Made by a program: the position numbers and the translations under genes. A stretch of DNA of 64,000 nt from Ferriphaselus sp. R-1 (GTDB lineage: Bacteria; Pseudomonadota; Gammaproteobacteria; Burkholderiales; Gallionellaceae): positions 62,001-126,000 of the forward strand of contig NZ_JQKP01000002.1 in assembly GCF_000746095.1 (NCBI RefSeq), read 5' to 3'. Of the stretch, positions 49,069-58,202 are shown one piece after another; within the stretch, counting starts at the first letter, position 1; every line of letters begins with the position of its first letter. Under the pieces are notes generated by a model. The model was not told the DNA's origin and searched no databases. It worked only from the letters and a program-made list of their open reading frames with translations.

Positions 49069-50268
49069 ATGCACTTCGCCGACCTGCTCCGCCTCACCAC
49101 GTCCAGCTTCCTGTCCTACCGGATGCGCAGTTTCCTGACCGGGTTGGGCATCGCGGTGGGCGTGGCGGCGGTGATTCTGCTGACCTCCATCGGCGAGGGT
49201 TTGCAGCGTTTCGTGCTGGCCGAATTCTCGCAGTTCGGCACGCACCTCATCTCCATCCAGCCGGGCAAAACCCAGACACAGGGCGGCAGTGTGGGCATCT
49301 TCGGCTCGGTGCGGCAGTTGTCGCTGGACGATGCAGCGGCGCTGGCTCGGCTGCCGCAGGTCGAGGCGCTCGATCCCACCGTGACTGGCAATGCCGAGGT
49401 GCGCGCCCAGACCCGCAGCCGCCGCACCATGGTGTACGGCGTGGGGTCAGCGATGCAGCGGGTGTGGAAGATGAAGGTGGACAGCGGCCAGTTCCTGCCC
49501 GCCGATGATGCCGAGCAGGCGCGCGCCTTCGTGGTGCTGGGCTCCAAGGTGCGCACCGAAATCTTCGGCACGGAAAATCCGCTGGGCGCCTACCTGCATG
49601 TGGGCGGCGTGCGCTACCGGGTGATCGGCGTGATGGAATCCAAGGGCCAGATGCTGGGCTTCGATCTGGACGATGCGGTGTACATCCCGACGGCGCGGGC
49701 GATGGAGCTGTTCAATCGCCCCGGCCTGATGGAGATCCATCTGGTCTATCCCGAGAATCTGTCGCTGGAGCGGGTCGAGGCGGCGGTGCGGGCCTTGCTC
49801 ATCGCCCGCCACGGGCGCGAGGATTTCACCCTCACCTCGCAGCAGCAGGCGCTGGAAGTGCTGGGCTCGGTGCTGGACGTGCTGACCTTCGCCGTCGGCG
49901 CACTGGGCGGCATCTCGCTGGTGGTGGGCGGTGTCGGCATCCTCACCATCATGACCATGGCCGTGGCCGAACGCACTGGCGAGATCGGCCTGCTGCGCGC
50001 GCTGGGCGCACAGCGCCAGCAAGTGTTGTTGCTGTTCCTGGGCGAAGCCATGTTGCTGGCGGCGGCGGGCGGATTGGCTGGGCTGCTGCTCGGAGTCGGC
50101 ATCGCACAAGGGCTGCACGCGCTGTTCCCCGCACTGCCGGTGCATACCCCGCTGGGCTTTGCCGTACTGGCTGAGAGCAGTGCGCTCATCATCGGCCTGC
50201 TCGCCGGTGTCATGCCCGCCCGCCGCGCCGCCCTGCTCGATCCGGTCGAAGCGCTGCGCACCGAGTGA
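49069..50268 (+). CDS. ABC transporter permease, FtsX/MacB type (second of two)
   Basis: This 399-residue protein has the same layout as the first permease: a helix SFLTGLGIAVGVAAVILLTS, a MacB_PCD domain, and three C-terminal helices with MAVAERTGEIGLLRALGAQRQQV and MPARRAALLDPVEALR. It probably pairs with the first permease as a heterodimer on one ATPase. It lies 19 nt after the HTH gene, so it is cotranscribed with the TA-like module and with whatever read-through comes from the upstream ABC genes. Confidence 0.93.
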   Translation: MHFADLLRLTTSSFLSYRMRSFLTGLGIAVGVAAVILLTSIGEGLQRFVLAEFSQFGTHLISIQPGKTQTQGGSVGIFGSVRQLSLDDAAALARLPQVEALDPTVTGNAEVRAQTRSRRTMVYGVGSAMQRVWKMKVDSGQFLPADDAEQARAFVVLGSKVRTEIFGTENPLGAYLHVGGVRYRVIGVMESKGQMLGFDLDDAVYIPTARAMELFNRPGLMEIHLVYPENLSLERVEAAVRALLIARHGREDFTLTSQQQALEVLGSVLDVLTFAVGALGGISLVVGGVGILTIMTMAVAERTGEIGLLRALGAQRQQVLLLFLGEAMLLAAAGGLAGLLLGVGIAQGLHALFPALPVHTPLGFAVLAESSALIIGLLAGVMPARRAALLDPVEALRTE

Positions 50269-50418
50269 CCACCCCGCAATATCAGGGATTCCCTTATTAC
50301 TTCCAGTGGTGAGCTGAGTAGAATGTGCGGCGGCCAATCCCGACTGCTCTGCTGAGGGATGGCGTTCGCTGGGATATTTCCCGCCTTGGGCTGAGTTGAC
50401 GGAGCTTTTTGAGCAAAC

Positions 50419-52044
50419 ATGATGTGTATTCCCTTGCCTCGGTTGATCACGATCGGAACCCTCCGAGGCAAAGCTCTGTTAGCGCTGGCGACCCTGCTGC
50501 TGGCCGGTTGCGCGGTCGGCCCGGATTTCAAGCGACCGGATGCCCCCCAGGCAGCCAGCTACAGTTCCCAACCCCTACCGACAGCCACGGTAGCGGCAGC
50601 GGCACAGCTTGGCGAGCAACAGCGCTTTGATCCGGCACGCGACATCGCATTTGCGTGGTGGGAAGAGTTCCATTCAGCTGCGCTGAACGCGCTGGTGCAG
50701 CGCGCTTTCCGCGCCAACCCTGATCTGGCGGCGGCGCAGGCAGCGTTGCGGCAAGCGCAGGAGAACGTCATCGTCCAGCGCGGCTATTTCTATCCCAGCA
50801 TCGGGGTCAGCTACTCGCCCTCGCGCAACAAACTGGCGGGCAACATGGGCGGTAACTCGCCCGGCGTGCAGGGCAACGGCAAGATCATCCAGACCTACGC
50901 CAATCCTGCCGGGCCGGTGTTCAACGGTCCGGCCTATTACAACTTCCATGTCGCCCAGCTCAACATCGGCTACCAGCCGGACGTGTTCGGGCTGAACCGC
51001 CGGCTGGCCGAATCCGCCGAGGCACAAGCGCGTTTGCAGCGTTTCCAGTTGGAGGCGACCTACGTCACGCTGGCGGCCAACGTGGTCGCCGCTGCCGTGC
51101 AGGAGGCCGCGTTGAGTGCCCAGTACGAGGCAGTGGCTGAAGTGGTGCAACTAAACCGTGAGCTGCTGGCCATCGTCGAGCGCCAGCAGAAACTCGGCTA
51201 TGCCTCCGAGGCCGACGTGGCGACGCAGCAAGTAGTGCTGTCCGCCGCCGAACGGGCGCTGGCACCGTTGCAAAAGCAGCGTTGGCAGGCGCGTGACTTG
51301 CTGAATGCGCTGGTTGGCGCAGATCCCGACGAGGTGGTGGAGACGGTGCGGCTGGACGAGCTGCATCTGCCGCAAGACTTGCCACTGACCTTGCCGTCCA
51401 AGTTGGTCGAACAGCGCCCGGACGTGCGCGCGGCGGAAGAACAGCTGCACGTGGCCAGCGCCCAGACCGGCGTGGCCATCGCCGCGACCTTGCCGCAGTT
51501 CGCCCTGCTGGCCGACATCGGCGGCATGGCCAGCACACCGGACTGGATGTTCCGTCACGGCGGCGGCTTCTTCAATCTGGCCGCCAACATCGCCTACACC
51601 ATCTTCGATGGCGGCAGCCTGCGAGCCCGTTCGCGGGCAGCACAAGCTGCGCTGGAACAGACTGCGGCGCAGTATCGGGGCACGGTGATCGCGGCCTTGC
51701 AGAACGTCGCAGATACCTTGCACACACTCCAGGCCGATGCCGAATCCTTGCGTGCGGCAGCGGAAAGCGAGCAGGCCAACGCCAGACTGCGGGCCATCGC
51801 GCTCAAGAGCTACCAGACCGGCTATGCCAGCTATGCCGATCGGCTGGTGGTTGAACAGGGCTATCTGCTGGCGCGACTCGACCTGATCCAGGCGCAAGCC
51901 GCCCGTCTGGGCGACAGCGCCGCACTGTATCAAGCACTGGGTGGCGGCTGGTGGAACCGGCCTGCCGATACCGGAGCACCGTTAGAATCGACCGGAGGAC
52001 GTGCCGAGCAGGCCGCCTCCACACCAGGAGCCAGTACCCGATGA
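50419..52044 (+). CDS. Outer-membrane efflux lipoprotein, NodT/TolC family
   Basis: This 541-residue protein has a lipoprotein signal with the lipobox LLLAGCAVGPDFKRPDAP, the NodT hallmark N-terminus. Two OEP repeats follow, each a long helical hairpin, with AFRANPDLAAAQAALRQAQ in the first and LVEQRPDVRAAEEQLHVASA starting the second. It forms the trimeric channel for tripartite exporters. The 150 bp before it hold no clear promoter. It overlaps the CzcB-like gene by 4 nt and may serve both that RND pump and the ABC exporter upstream. Confidence 0.93.
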   Translation: MMCIPLPRLITIGTLRGKALLALATLLLAGCAVGPDFKRPDAPQAASYSSQPLPTATVAAAAQLGEQQRFDPARDIAFAWWEEFHSAALNALVQRAFRANPDLAAAQAALRQAQENVIVQRGYFYPSIGVSYSPSRNKLAGNMGGNSPGVQGNGKIIQTYANPAGPVFNGPAYYNFHVAQLNIGYQPDVFGLNRRLAESAEAQARLQRFQLEATYVTLAANVVAAAVQEAALSAQYEAVAEVVQLNRELLAIVERQQKLGYASEADVATQQVVLSAAERALAPLQKQRWQARDLLNALVGADPDEVVETVRLDELHLPQDLPLTLPSKLVEQRPDVRAAEEQLHVASAQTGVAIAATLPQFALLADIGGMASTPDWMFRHGGGFFNLAANIAYTIFDGGSLRARSRAAQAALEQTAAQYRGTVIAALQNVADTLHTLQADAESLRAAAESEQANARLRAIALKSYQTGYASYADRLVVEQGYLLARLDLIQAQAARLGDSAALYQALGGGWWNRPADTGAPLESTGGRAEQAASTPGASTR

Positions 52045-53180
52045 AGGATGTTAGACGACTGATACCCGTACTATCCGCACTCGCCTTGATCGCAGGCGGA
52101 TACTGGCTCTGGCAGCGCTTCCAGACCGAAGTGCCGCCGACCAACCGACCTGCCGTGGCAGGCAACCATGATGTCGTGGTGTATCCGGCGAACGCACCGC
52201 AACTGGCTTTTCTGAACATCAGCCCGGTGGAATCCGAGCCGGTACCGCTGATCGAGCCGCTGAACGCCCACATCGCTTACGACGACAATCTGACTGCGCG
52301 CGTCAGCGCGCCCATCGCCGGGCGCGTGTTGCGCATCCTCAAGGAGCCGGGCGACCGCGTGAAGAAGGGCGAGGTGCTGGCCGAGATCGATGCGCCGGAT
52401 TTCGCGCTGGCGGTGTCCGACAGCCAGAAGGCAGAAGCCGATCTGCTGCGCAAGCAGCAGGCCTTCGAACGAGCGAAGTTACTGTGGGAAGCCAAGAGCA
52501 TCGCCCAAAAGGATGTCGAACTGGCCGAAGCCGACCAGCGTCTGGCCGAGGCCGAAAGCAAGCGCGCCAGAGAACGGCTGGAGAATCTGGGTGGCGCGCA
52601 CAACAGTGGCCACTATCTGCTGCGCGCGCCGCTGGCGGGTACCGTTACCGAACGCCAGATCAGTTCTGGCAGCGAAGTGCGCCCCGATGCGCCCCAGCCC
52701 CTGTTCGTCATCACCGATCCTTTGCACCTGTGGGTGCAGGTCGATCTGCCCGAGCGCGAGCTGGGCAAGGTCGAGGTGGGGCAAGCAGCCATCGTTGAGG
52801 TGGATGCTTATCCGGGCGAAGCGTTCCTGGCGCACATCACAGTCATCGCCGGGGCGCTGGACCCCGCTACCCGCCGGGTGCAGATGCGTTGCGAGGTCGT
52901 GAACGAAGAGGGGCGGTTGAAGCCGGAGATGTATGCGCGCATGACCCCGATCGCGCGCGAGCGTGACCGCCTGCCGCGCGTACCTAATGCCGCACTTATC
53001 ACCGAAGGGCTGTACAGTTTCCTGTTCGTCGAGACGGCTCCAGGTGTGTTGCAGAAGCGCCGGGTCGATCTCGCCCTGCGCGGCCACGAGTTCAGCTACG
53101 TCAAATCAGGACTGAAAGAGGGCGAGCGGGTGGTCACCAGCGGCGCACTCCTGCTCAACTCCGAACTGGGCAATCAGTAA
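52041..53180 (+). CDS. RND periplasmic adaptor protein, CzcB/CusB-like
   Basis: This 379-residue protein has an N-terminal anchor (LIPVLSALALIAGGYWLW), a lipoyl half VSAPIAGRVLRILKEPGDRVKKGEVLAEI, a coiled-coil hairpin near residues 130-190, the second lipoyl half LLRAPLAGTVTERQI, and beta-barrel and C-terminal segments (GLYSFLFVETAPGVLQKRRV). This is the adaptor of a heavy-metal-type RND pump. ATG 52041 overlaps the NodT stop. It is followed by the pump gene with no gap. Confidence 0.9.
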   Translation: MKDVRRLIPVLSALALIAGGYWLWQRFQTEVPPTNRPAVAGNHDVVVYPANAPQLAFLNISPVESEPVPLIEPLNAHIAYDDNLTARVSAPIAGRVLRILKEPGDRVKKGEVLAEIDAPDFALAVSDSQKAEADLLRKQQAFERAKLLWEAKSIAQKDVELAEADQRLAEAESKRARERLENLGGAHNSGHYLLRAPLAGTVTERQISSGSEVRPDAPQPLFVITDPLHLWVQVDLPERELGKVEVGQAAIVEVDAYPGEAFLAHITVIAGALDPATRRVQMRCEVVNEEGRLKPEMYARMTPIARERDRLPRVPNAALITEGLYSFLFVETAPGVLQKRRVDLALRGHEFSYVKSGLKEGERVVTSGALLLNSELGNQ

Positions 53181-56100
53181 ATGCTGGAACGGCTGATCAC
53201 CTTCTCCCTGCAACAGCGCGTGTTCGTGCTGGTGGCGACTTGCGTGCTGCTGGCCTTCGGTTGGAGCGCGGTGCAGAACCTGCCCATCGTGGCCTTTCCG
53301 GACGTACAGGACGTGCAGGTCCAGGTAGTGACGCAGGCGAGCGGGCTGGCCCCGCAAGAGGTTGAACGCAACATCACCTTGCCCATCGAGTTGGAGATGA
53401 ACGGTACGCCGGGCATGACGCAGTTGCGCTCGGTGTCCATCTCCGGGCTGTCGGTGGTGACGCTGACCTTCGCCGATGGCACGGAAGATTACTTCGCCCG
53501 CCAACAGACGCTGGAGCGGCTGAGCAACATCAGCCTGCCTCCTGGCGTGCAACCCCGACTGGCACCGCTGACCAATGCCGTGGGCGAGATCTACCGCTAC
53601 GTGGTGGAGGCTCCGGCCAATATGCCGATGAACGAGGTGCGCGCCTTGCAGGATTGGGTGATCCGTCCTGCCATCCGCCAGGTGCCCGGCATCGCCGATG
53701 TGGTCAGCTTCGGCGGCACGGTCAAGGAATACCAGGTCCAGATCAACCCCTTCCTGCTGCGCAAGTTCAACGTCACCATTGACCAGGTGGCCCAGGCCAT
53801 CGGTGCCAACAGCGCCAACAGCGGCGGCGGAGCGATGAAGAGTGGCGAGGAATGGCTGGTGTTGCGCACCATAGGCTTGTTTCACTCCGTGGACGACATC
53901 GCGCGCGTGGTCGTATCGGCCCATGCCGGCAAGACCGTACTGGTAGGCGACCTCGGCGAGGTCCTGATCGGGAATCGCTCGAAATCGGGCATGGTGGCGT
54001 TCAACCAGCATGACGATGTGGTGCAGGGCATCGTGCAGATGACCAAGGGGCAGAACGCGACCAAGATCGTAGAAGCGCTCAAGGAACGGCTAGAGCGGCT
54101 CGGCCACAAGCTGCCGCCCGGCGTGAAAATCGTGTCGTACTACGACCGGACCGATCTGGTGCGTCATACCGTCCACACCGTGACCGAGAACCTGATCGTC
54201 GGCGCGCTGCTGGTGGTGGCTATCCTGGTGATCTTCCTGCGCAACTGGGTCGCGGCACTGACCGTGGCGGCGATCATTCCGCTGGCCTTGCTGTTCGCCT
54301 TCATCCTGATGGATGCGCGCGGCGTGTCGGCCAACCTGATCTCGCTGGGCGCGGTGGACTTCGGCATCATCATCGACAGCGCCGTGGTGCTGGTCGAGGC
54401 GCTGATGGTGAGGCTGGCGCTGGCCAAAACCGATGATGTGGCGCGCCACCATACCTACGCCGGACGGCTGAACATCCTCAAACACACCAGCATCGAAATC
54501 GGCACACCGGTGCTGTTCGCCAAGGCCATCATCATCCTGGCCTTCATGCCCATCTTCACCTTCCAGCGAGTCGAAGGGAAGATCTTCTCGCCGATGGCGT
54601 TCACCCTGAGTTTTGCCCTGTTGGGTGCGATCCTGCTGACGCTGACGCTGATTCCGGCACTGTTGAGCTACGCCGTGGGCAGATACGACCTAGCCGAGCA
54701 GCACAGTGACTGGATGCACCGTTTGCAGGAGCGATATCGTGCCTTGCTAGTATGGGCGGCTGAACGCCGTAAGCTCATCGTTGCTTATTCCTTGGGCTTG
54801 TTGGCGATCGCATTGCTGGGCTCTCCCATGCTGGGCAGCGAGTTTTTGCCGAAGCTGGACGAGGGCAACATCTGGCTGACCATCACCCTGCCGCCCGCCA
54901 CCGCGCTGGACAAGACCAAGGAGGTAGAGCAGAAAGTTCGCGCCATTCTCAAATCCTATCCCGAGGTGAACAATGTCATCACGCAAGTGGGGCGGCCTGA
55001 TGACGGCACCGATCCCAAGGGCACCAACAATCTGGAAGTGATGGCGGACATGAAGCCGCGCGAAACCTGGCGCTTTAGCGACAAGGAACAGTTGATCGCC
55101 GATATGACCAAAAAGATCGAGCAGATGCCGGGCGTGCCGACCAATTTCTCGCAGGTGGTGCAGGACAATGTGGAGGAAGCCCTGTCCGGCGTGAAGGGCG
55201 AGATCTCGGTCAAGATCTACGGCCCGGACCTGGAGATACTGGAAGCCAAGAGCGAACAGGTCGCCAACGTGCTGCGCGGCATCCGGGGCGCGACCGACGT
55301 GGCTGCCATCAAGATTGGCGGTCAGGCCGAACTCAACATCACCATCGACCGGCTGCGCATGTCGCGCTACGGCCTCAATATCTCCGATGTCAGCAACACC
55401 ATCCAGGCTGCGCTGGGTGGGACGACGGCGAACGTGTTCTACGAGGGCGACCGTCGTTTCGATGTCACCCTGCGGCTTGCAAAGTCGTACCGCGATGCGG
55501 TGGACGATGTGGCGCAACTGCCTATCGCTCTGCCCAGTGGCAACGGCAACATCCTGCTCGGCTCCATCGCCGACATCAGTGTACGCCAAGGTGCGGCGCG
55601 CATCGGACGCGAAGCGGGGGGTCGGCTGGTGGCGGTGAAGGCCAACCTGCTCGGGCGTGACCAAGGCAGCTTCGTAGCCGAGGCGATGGACAAGGTCAAG
55701 GCTCAGGTGAAACTGCCCGCCGGCTACAACCTGGTGTGGGGCGGCCAGTTCGAGAACCAGCAGCGAGCGCTCAAACGCCTGAAGTTCATCATTCCGGTAT
55801 CGGTGTTGCTCATCTTCGTGCTGCTGTTCTGGGCGTTCAAATCCATGCGCAAATCCTTGCTGGTGCTGCTGATGGTGCCGTTCACCGCCATCGGCGGGCT
55901 GGGCGGGCTGGCGCTGGCCGGGCTGCATCTGTCGATCTCGGCGGCGGTGGGGTTCATCGCGGTGGCGGGCATCTCGGTGCAGAACGGCGTGATCATGGTC
56001 GAGCAGTTCATCGAAGGGATGCGCAACGGCAAGACGCTGGTTGAAAGCGTGATGGACGGCGCGGTGATGCGCTTACGACCCATCCTGATGACGGCGCTGA

Positions 56101-56288
56101 TGGCGGGCATCGGCCTGCTGCCGGCGGCACTGTCGCACGGCATCGGTTCCGAGACGCAGCGCCCGTTCGCCGTGGTGATCGTCGGCGGCATCGTTTCCGC
56201 CACGCTGTTTACCTTGTTGTTGTTGCCGTTGCTATTCCCCGTCTTCGCCGAGGAAGCCAGCCGCGCACCGGATGAGCAACAGCCCTGA
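53181..56288 (+). CDS. RND efflux pump, CzcA/HME family
   Basis: This 1035-residue inner-membrane proton-driven pump has twelve membrane helices and two large periplasmic loops. Helix 4 has DFGIIIDSAVVLVEA, with the Asp, Asp and Glu residues that relay protons in CzcA-type pumps; Ser and Ala replace the commoner Gly and Asn. The start directly follows the adaptor stop. Length and lack of an acrB-type pattern place it in the HME (metal) group, but the metal is not readable; the substituted motif leaves room for another substrate. Confidence 0.9.
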   Translation: MLERLITFSLQQRVFVLVATCVLLAFGWSAVQNLPIVAFPDVQDVQVQVVTQASGLAPQEVERNITLPIELEMNGTPGMTQLRSVSISGLSVVTLTFADGTEDYFARQQTLERLSNISLPPGVQPRLAPLTNAVGEIYRYVVEAPANMPMNEVRALQDWVIRPAIRQVPGIADVVSFGGTVKEYQVQINPFLLRKFNVTIDQVAQAIGANSANSGGGAMKSGEEWLVLRTIGLFHSVDDIARVVVSAHAGKTVLVGDLGEVLIGNRSKSGMVAFNQHDDVVQGIVQMTKGQNATKIVEALKERLERLGHKLPPGVKIVSYYDRTDLVRHTVHTVTENLIVGALLVVAILVIFLRNWVAALTVAAIIPLALLFAFILMDARGVSANLISLGAVDFGIIIDSAVVLVEALMVRLALAKTDDVARHHTYAGRLNILKHTSIEIGTPVLFAKAIIILAFMPIFTFQRVEGKIFSPMAFTLSFALLGAILLTLTLIPALLSYAVGRYDLAEQHSDWMHRLQERYRALLVWAAERRKLIVAYSLGLLAIALLGSPMLGSEFLPKLDEGNIWLTITLPPATALDKTKEVEQKVRAILKSYPEVNNVITQVGRPDDGTDPKGTNNLEVMADMKPRETWRFSDKEQLIADMTKKIEQMPGVPTNFSQVVQDNVEEALSGVKGEISVKIYGPDLEILEAKSEQVANVLRGIRGATDVAAIKIGGQAELNITIDRLRMSRYGLNISDVSNTIQAALGGTTANVFYEGDRRFDVTLRLAKSYRDAVDDVAQLPIALPSGNGNILLGSIADISVRQGAARIGREAGGRLVAVKANLLGRDQGSFVAEAMDKVKAQVKLPAGYNLVWGGQFENQQRALKRLKFIIPVSVLLIFVLLFWAFKSMRKSLLVLLMVPFTAIGGLGGLALAGLHLSISAAVGFIAVAGISVQNGVIMVEQFIEGMRNGKTLVESVMDGAVMRLRPILMTALMAGIGLLPAALSHGIGSETQRPFAVVIVGGIVSATLFTLLLLPLLFPVFAEEASRAPDEQQP

Positions 56289-56310
56289 TCCCTGAACCGC
56301 AGGCGGTGCG

Positions 56311-56319
56311 TGGTATGAT
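56311..56319 (+). promoter_or_regulatory. extended -10 promoter of the UbiH-family gene
   Basis: TGGTATGAT is a TGn extended -10 element, ending 30 nt before the ATG at 56350, in the 61-bp gap after the CzcA-like gene. It suggests that a new transcript starts here. Confidence 0.5.
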
Positions 56320-56349
56320 GCCGCCGTCTTTTCGGAAGGGGATCTAGCG

Positions 56350-57507
56350 ATGGAATTCGATGTCGTCATCGTCGGCGGCGGTCTGGTCGGTGCCAGTCTG
56401 GCGGCGGCGCTCAAGGACAGCGGGCTGAATCTGGCCCTGGTCGAAGGCCAATCGGCGCAGTTCTCCCACGAAGGCTGGGACCCCCGCATCTACGCCATCA
56501 CTCCCGGCAACGTCGAATTCCTCAAGCAGTGCGGTTCCTGGCAGCGCCAGGACATGAGCCGCGTGCAGCCGGTGGAGGCGATGCGGGTGTTCGGCGATGA
56601 CAACTCCGAGCTGGAGTTCAGCGCCTACGAGATCGGCGCGCCGGAACTCACCTTCATCCTCGAAAACCGTTTGATGCAGGAAGCGCTGTGGGACACCATC
56701 CGCGACCAGGACAACCTCACCATGTTCAATCCGGCTCGCTGCGCCTCGCTAGACTTGGCGCTGAACACCGCCACGCTGAGGCTGGACGATGGCCGTGAGT
56801 TACGCGCCAAGCTGGTGGTCGGCGCGGACGGGCGCGATTCCTGGGTGCGCAAGCAAGCGGGCATGGACGAAGCACCGACACCGTATCAGCAGCACGGCGT
56901 GGTCGCCAACTTCCGCTGCGAAAAGCCGCATCGCGGCGTGGCCTATCAGTGGTTCCGCCCGGACAGCATCCTGGCCTATCTGCCGCTGCCGCAGCAGCAA
57001 ATGTCGATGGTGTGGTCAGTGTTGCCGGAAAAGTCGGCGGAACTGCTCGAACTCTCGTCCGACGAGCTCTGCGCGCAGGTCGCCGCCGCTGGGCATCACA
57101 CCTTGGGCGAGCTGGAACTGGTCACGCCGCCTGCATCCTTTGCCCTGCGCATCCTGCGCCTGCCGCATATCGTCAAGCCGCGTCTGGCGCTGGTGGGCGA
57201 TGCCGCGCACAACGTGCATCCACTGGCCGGACAAGGCGTGAACCTCGGCTTCCGCGATGCGCGCGAACTGGCACAGGTGCTGCTGGCGCGCGGCCCGCAA
57301 CCTGATTGTGGCGATCATGCCCTGCTGCGCCGCTACGACCGCGCTCGTCAGGAAGATATTTTTTCCATGCTGACCACCACCGATACGCTGAAAAAGCTGT
57401 TCTGCAACGCCGACCCGCTGTTGCGCAAAGTGCGCAACCTCGGTCTGTCCGCCACCCACCAGCTGACTCCGGCCAAGCGCATGCTGGCGCGTCACGCCCT
57501 GATCTGA
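56350..57507 (+). CDS. UbiH/UbiF/UbiI-family FAD monooxygenase (ubiquinone ring hydroxylase)
   Basis: This 385-residue flavoprotein has the N-terminal VVIVGGGLVGASLAAALKDSG, the DG motif KLVVGADGRDSWVRKQAG and the family's GDAAHNVHPLAGQGVNLGFRD. These hydroxylases add oxygen to the quinone ring in ubiquinone synthesis. Which position (C1, C5 or C6) cannot be told, so no symbol is given. GGAAGGGGAT lies upstream of the ATG. It is followed by dsbC at 8 nt. Confidence 0.9.
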   Translation: MEFDVVIVGGGLVGASLAAALKDSGLNLALVEGQSAQFSHEGWDPRIYAITPGNVEFLKQCGSWQRQDMSRVQPVEAMRVFGDDNSELEFSAYEIGAPELTFILENRLMQEALWDTIRDQDNLTMFNPARCASLDLALNTATLRLDDGRELRAKLVVGADGRDSWVRKQAGMDEAPTPYQQHGVVANFRCEKPHRGVAYQWFRPDSILAYLPLPQQQMSMVWSVLPEKSAELLELSSDELCAQVAAAGHHTLGELELVTPPASFALRILRLPHIVKPRLALVGDAAHNVHPLAGQGVNLGFRDARELAQVLLARGPQPDCGDHALLRRYDRARQEDIFSMLTTTDTLKKLFCNADPLLRKVRNLGLSATHQLTPAKRMLARHALI

Positions 57508-57515
57508 GGACTCCC

Positions 57516-58202
57516 ATGCTGAAATCACTGTTTGCCGGTCTGCTGTCATTGGCCTCGCTCTGCGCCCACGCCGGCGAAGCCGAAATCAAGGCCGCACTGG
57601 ACAAGAACTATCCGCAAGTGGGCAAGGTGACCCAGGTCAACAAGTCGGCCATGCCGGGGCTGTACGAGGTGGTGACGGAAAGCCAGCTGTTCTATACCGA
57701 TGAAAAAGTGACGCACCTGATCGTCGGCAACATGTTCGAGCTGAGAACCATGCGCAACCTCACGGAAGAGCGCAGCAAGAAACTGTTCGCGGTGGACTTT
57801 AAAAATCTGCCGTTCGACTTGGCGCTGAAGAAGGTCAAGGGCAACGGCAGCCGCAAGCTGGCGTATTTCACCGACCCGAACTGCGGCTACTGCAAGAAGC
57901 TGGAGCGCGAGTTGCAAAAGGTCAGCAATGTCACGCTCTACCTGTTCCTGTATCCGATCTTCCCCGGATCGGAGGAAAAGGTGCAGGGCATCTGGTGCAG
58001 CAAGGACCGGGTCGCGGCTTGGGATGATCTGATGCTCAACGGCGTGCAGCCGCCCGCCGCAAGTTGCGCCACGCCGACCACCAAAGTGAGGGAGCTTGGG
58101 CGCAGGCTCCGTCTGCAAGGTACGCCCGCGCTGATCTTCGCCGATGGCCAGGTGGTACCGGGCTTCCTGCCAGCACCCGAACTGGAAAAAGCCTTGCAAT
58201 GA
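57516..58202 (+). CDS. dsbC: Periplasmic thiol:disulfide interchange protein DsbC
   Basis: This 228-residue protein has a signal peptide (MLKSLFAGLLSLASLCAHAG), an N-terminal dimerisation domain and a thioredoxin-like domain with the active site NCGYCKKLE. A further Cys pair (IWCSKD and AASCATP) probably forms the structural disulfide known in E. coli DsbC. It isomerises wrong disulfides in exported proteins. It overlaps the VanZ-like gene by 4 nt. Confidence 0.94.
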   Translation: MLKSLFAGLLSLASLCAHAGEAEIKAALDKNYPQVGKVTQVNKSAMPGLYEVVTESQLFYTDEKVTHLIVGNMFELRTMRNLTEERSKKLFAVDFKNLPFDLALKKVKGNGSRKLAYFTDPNCGYCKKLERELQKVSNVTLYLFLYPIFPGSEEKVQGIWCSKDRVAAWDDLMLNGVQPPAASCATPTTKVRELGRRLRLQGTPALIFADGQVVPGFLPAPELEKALQ

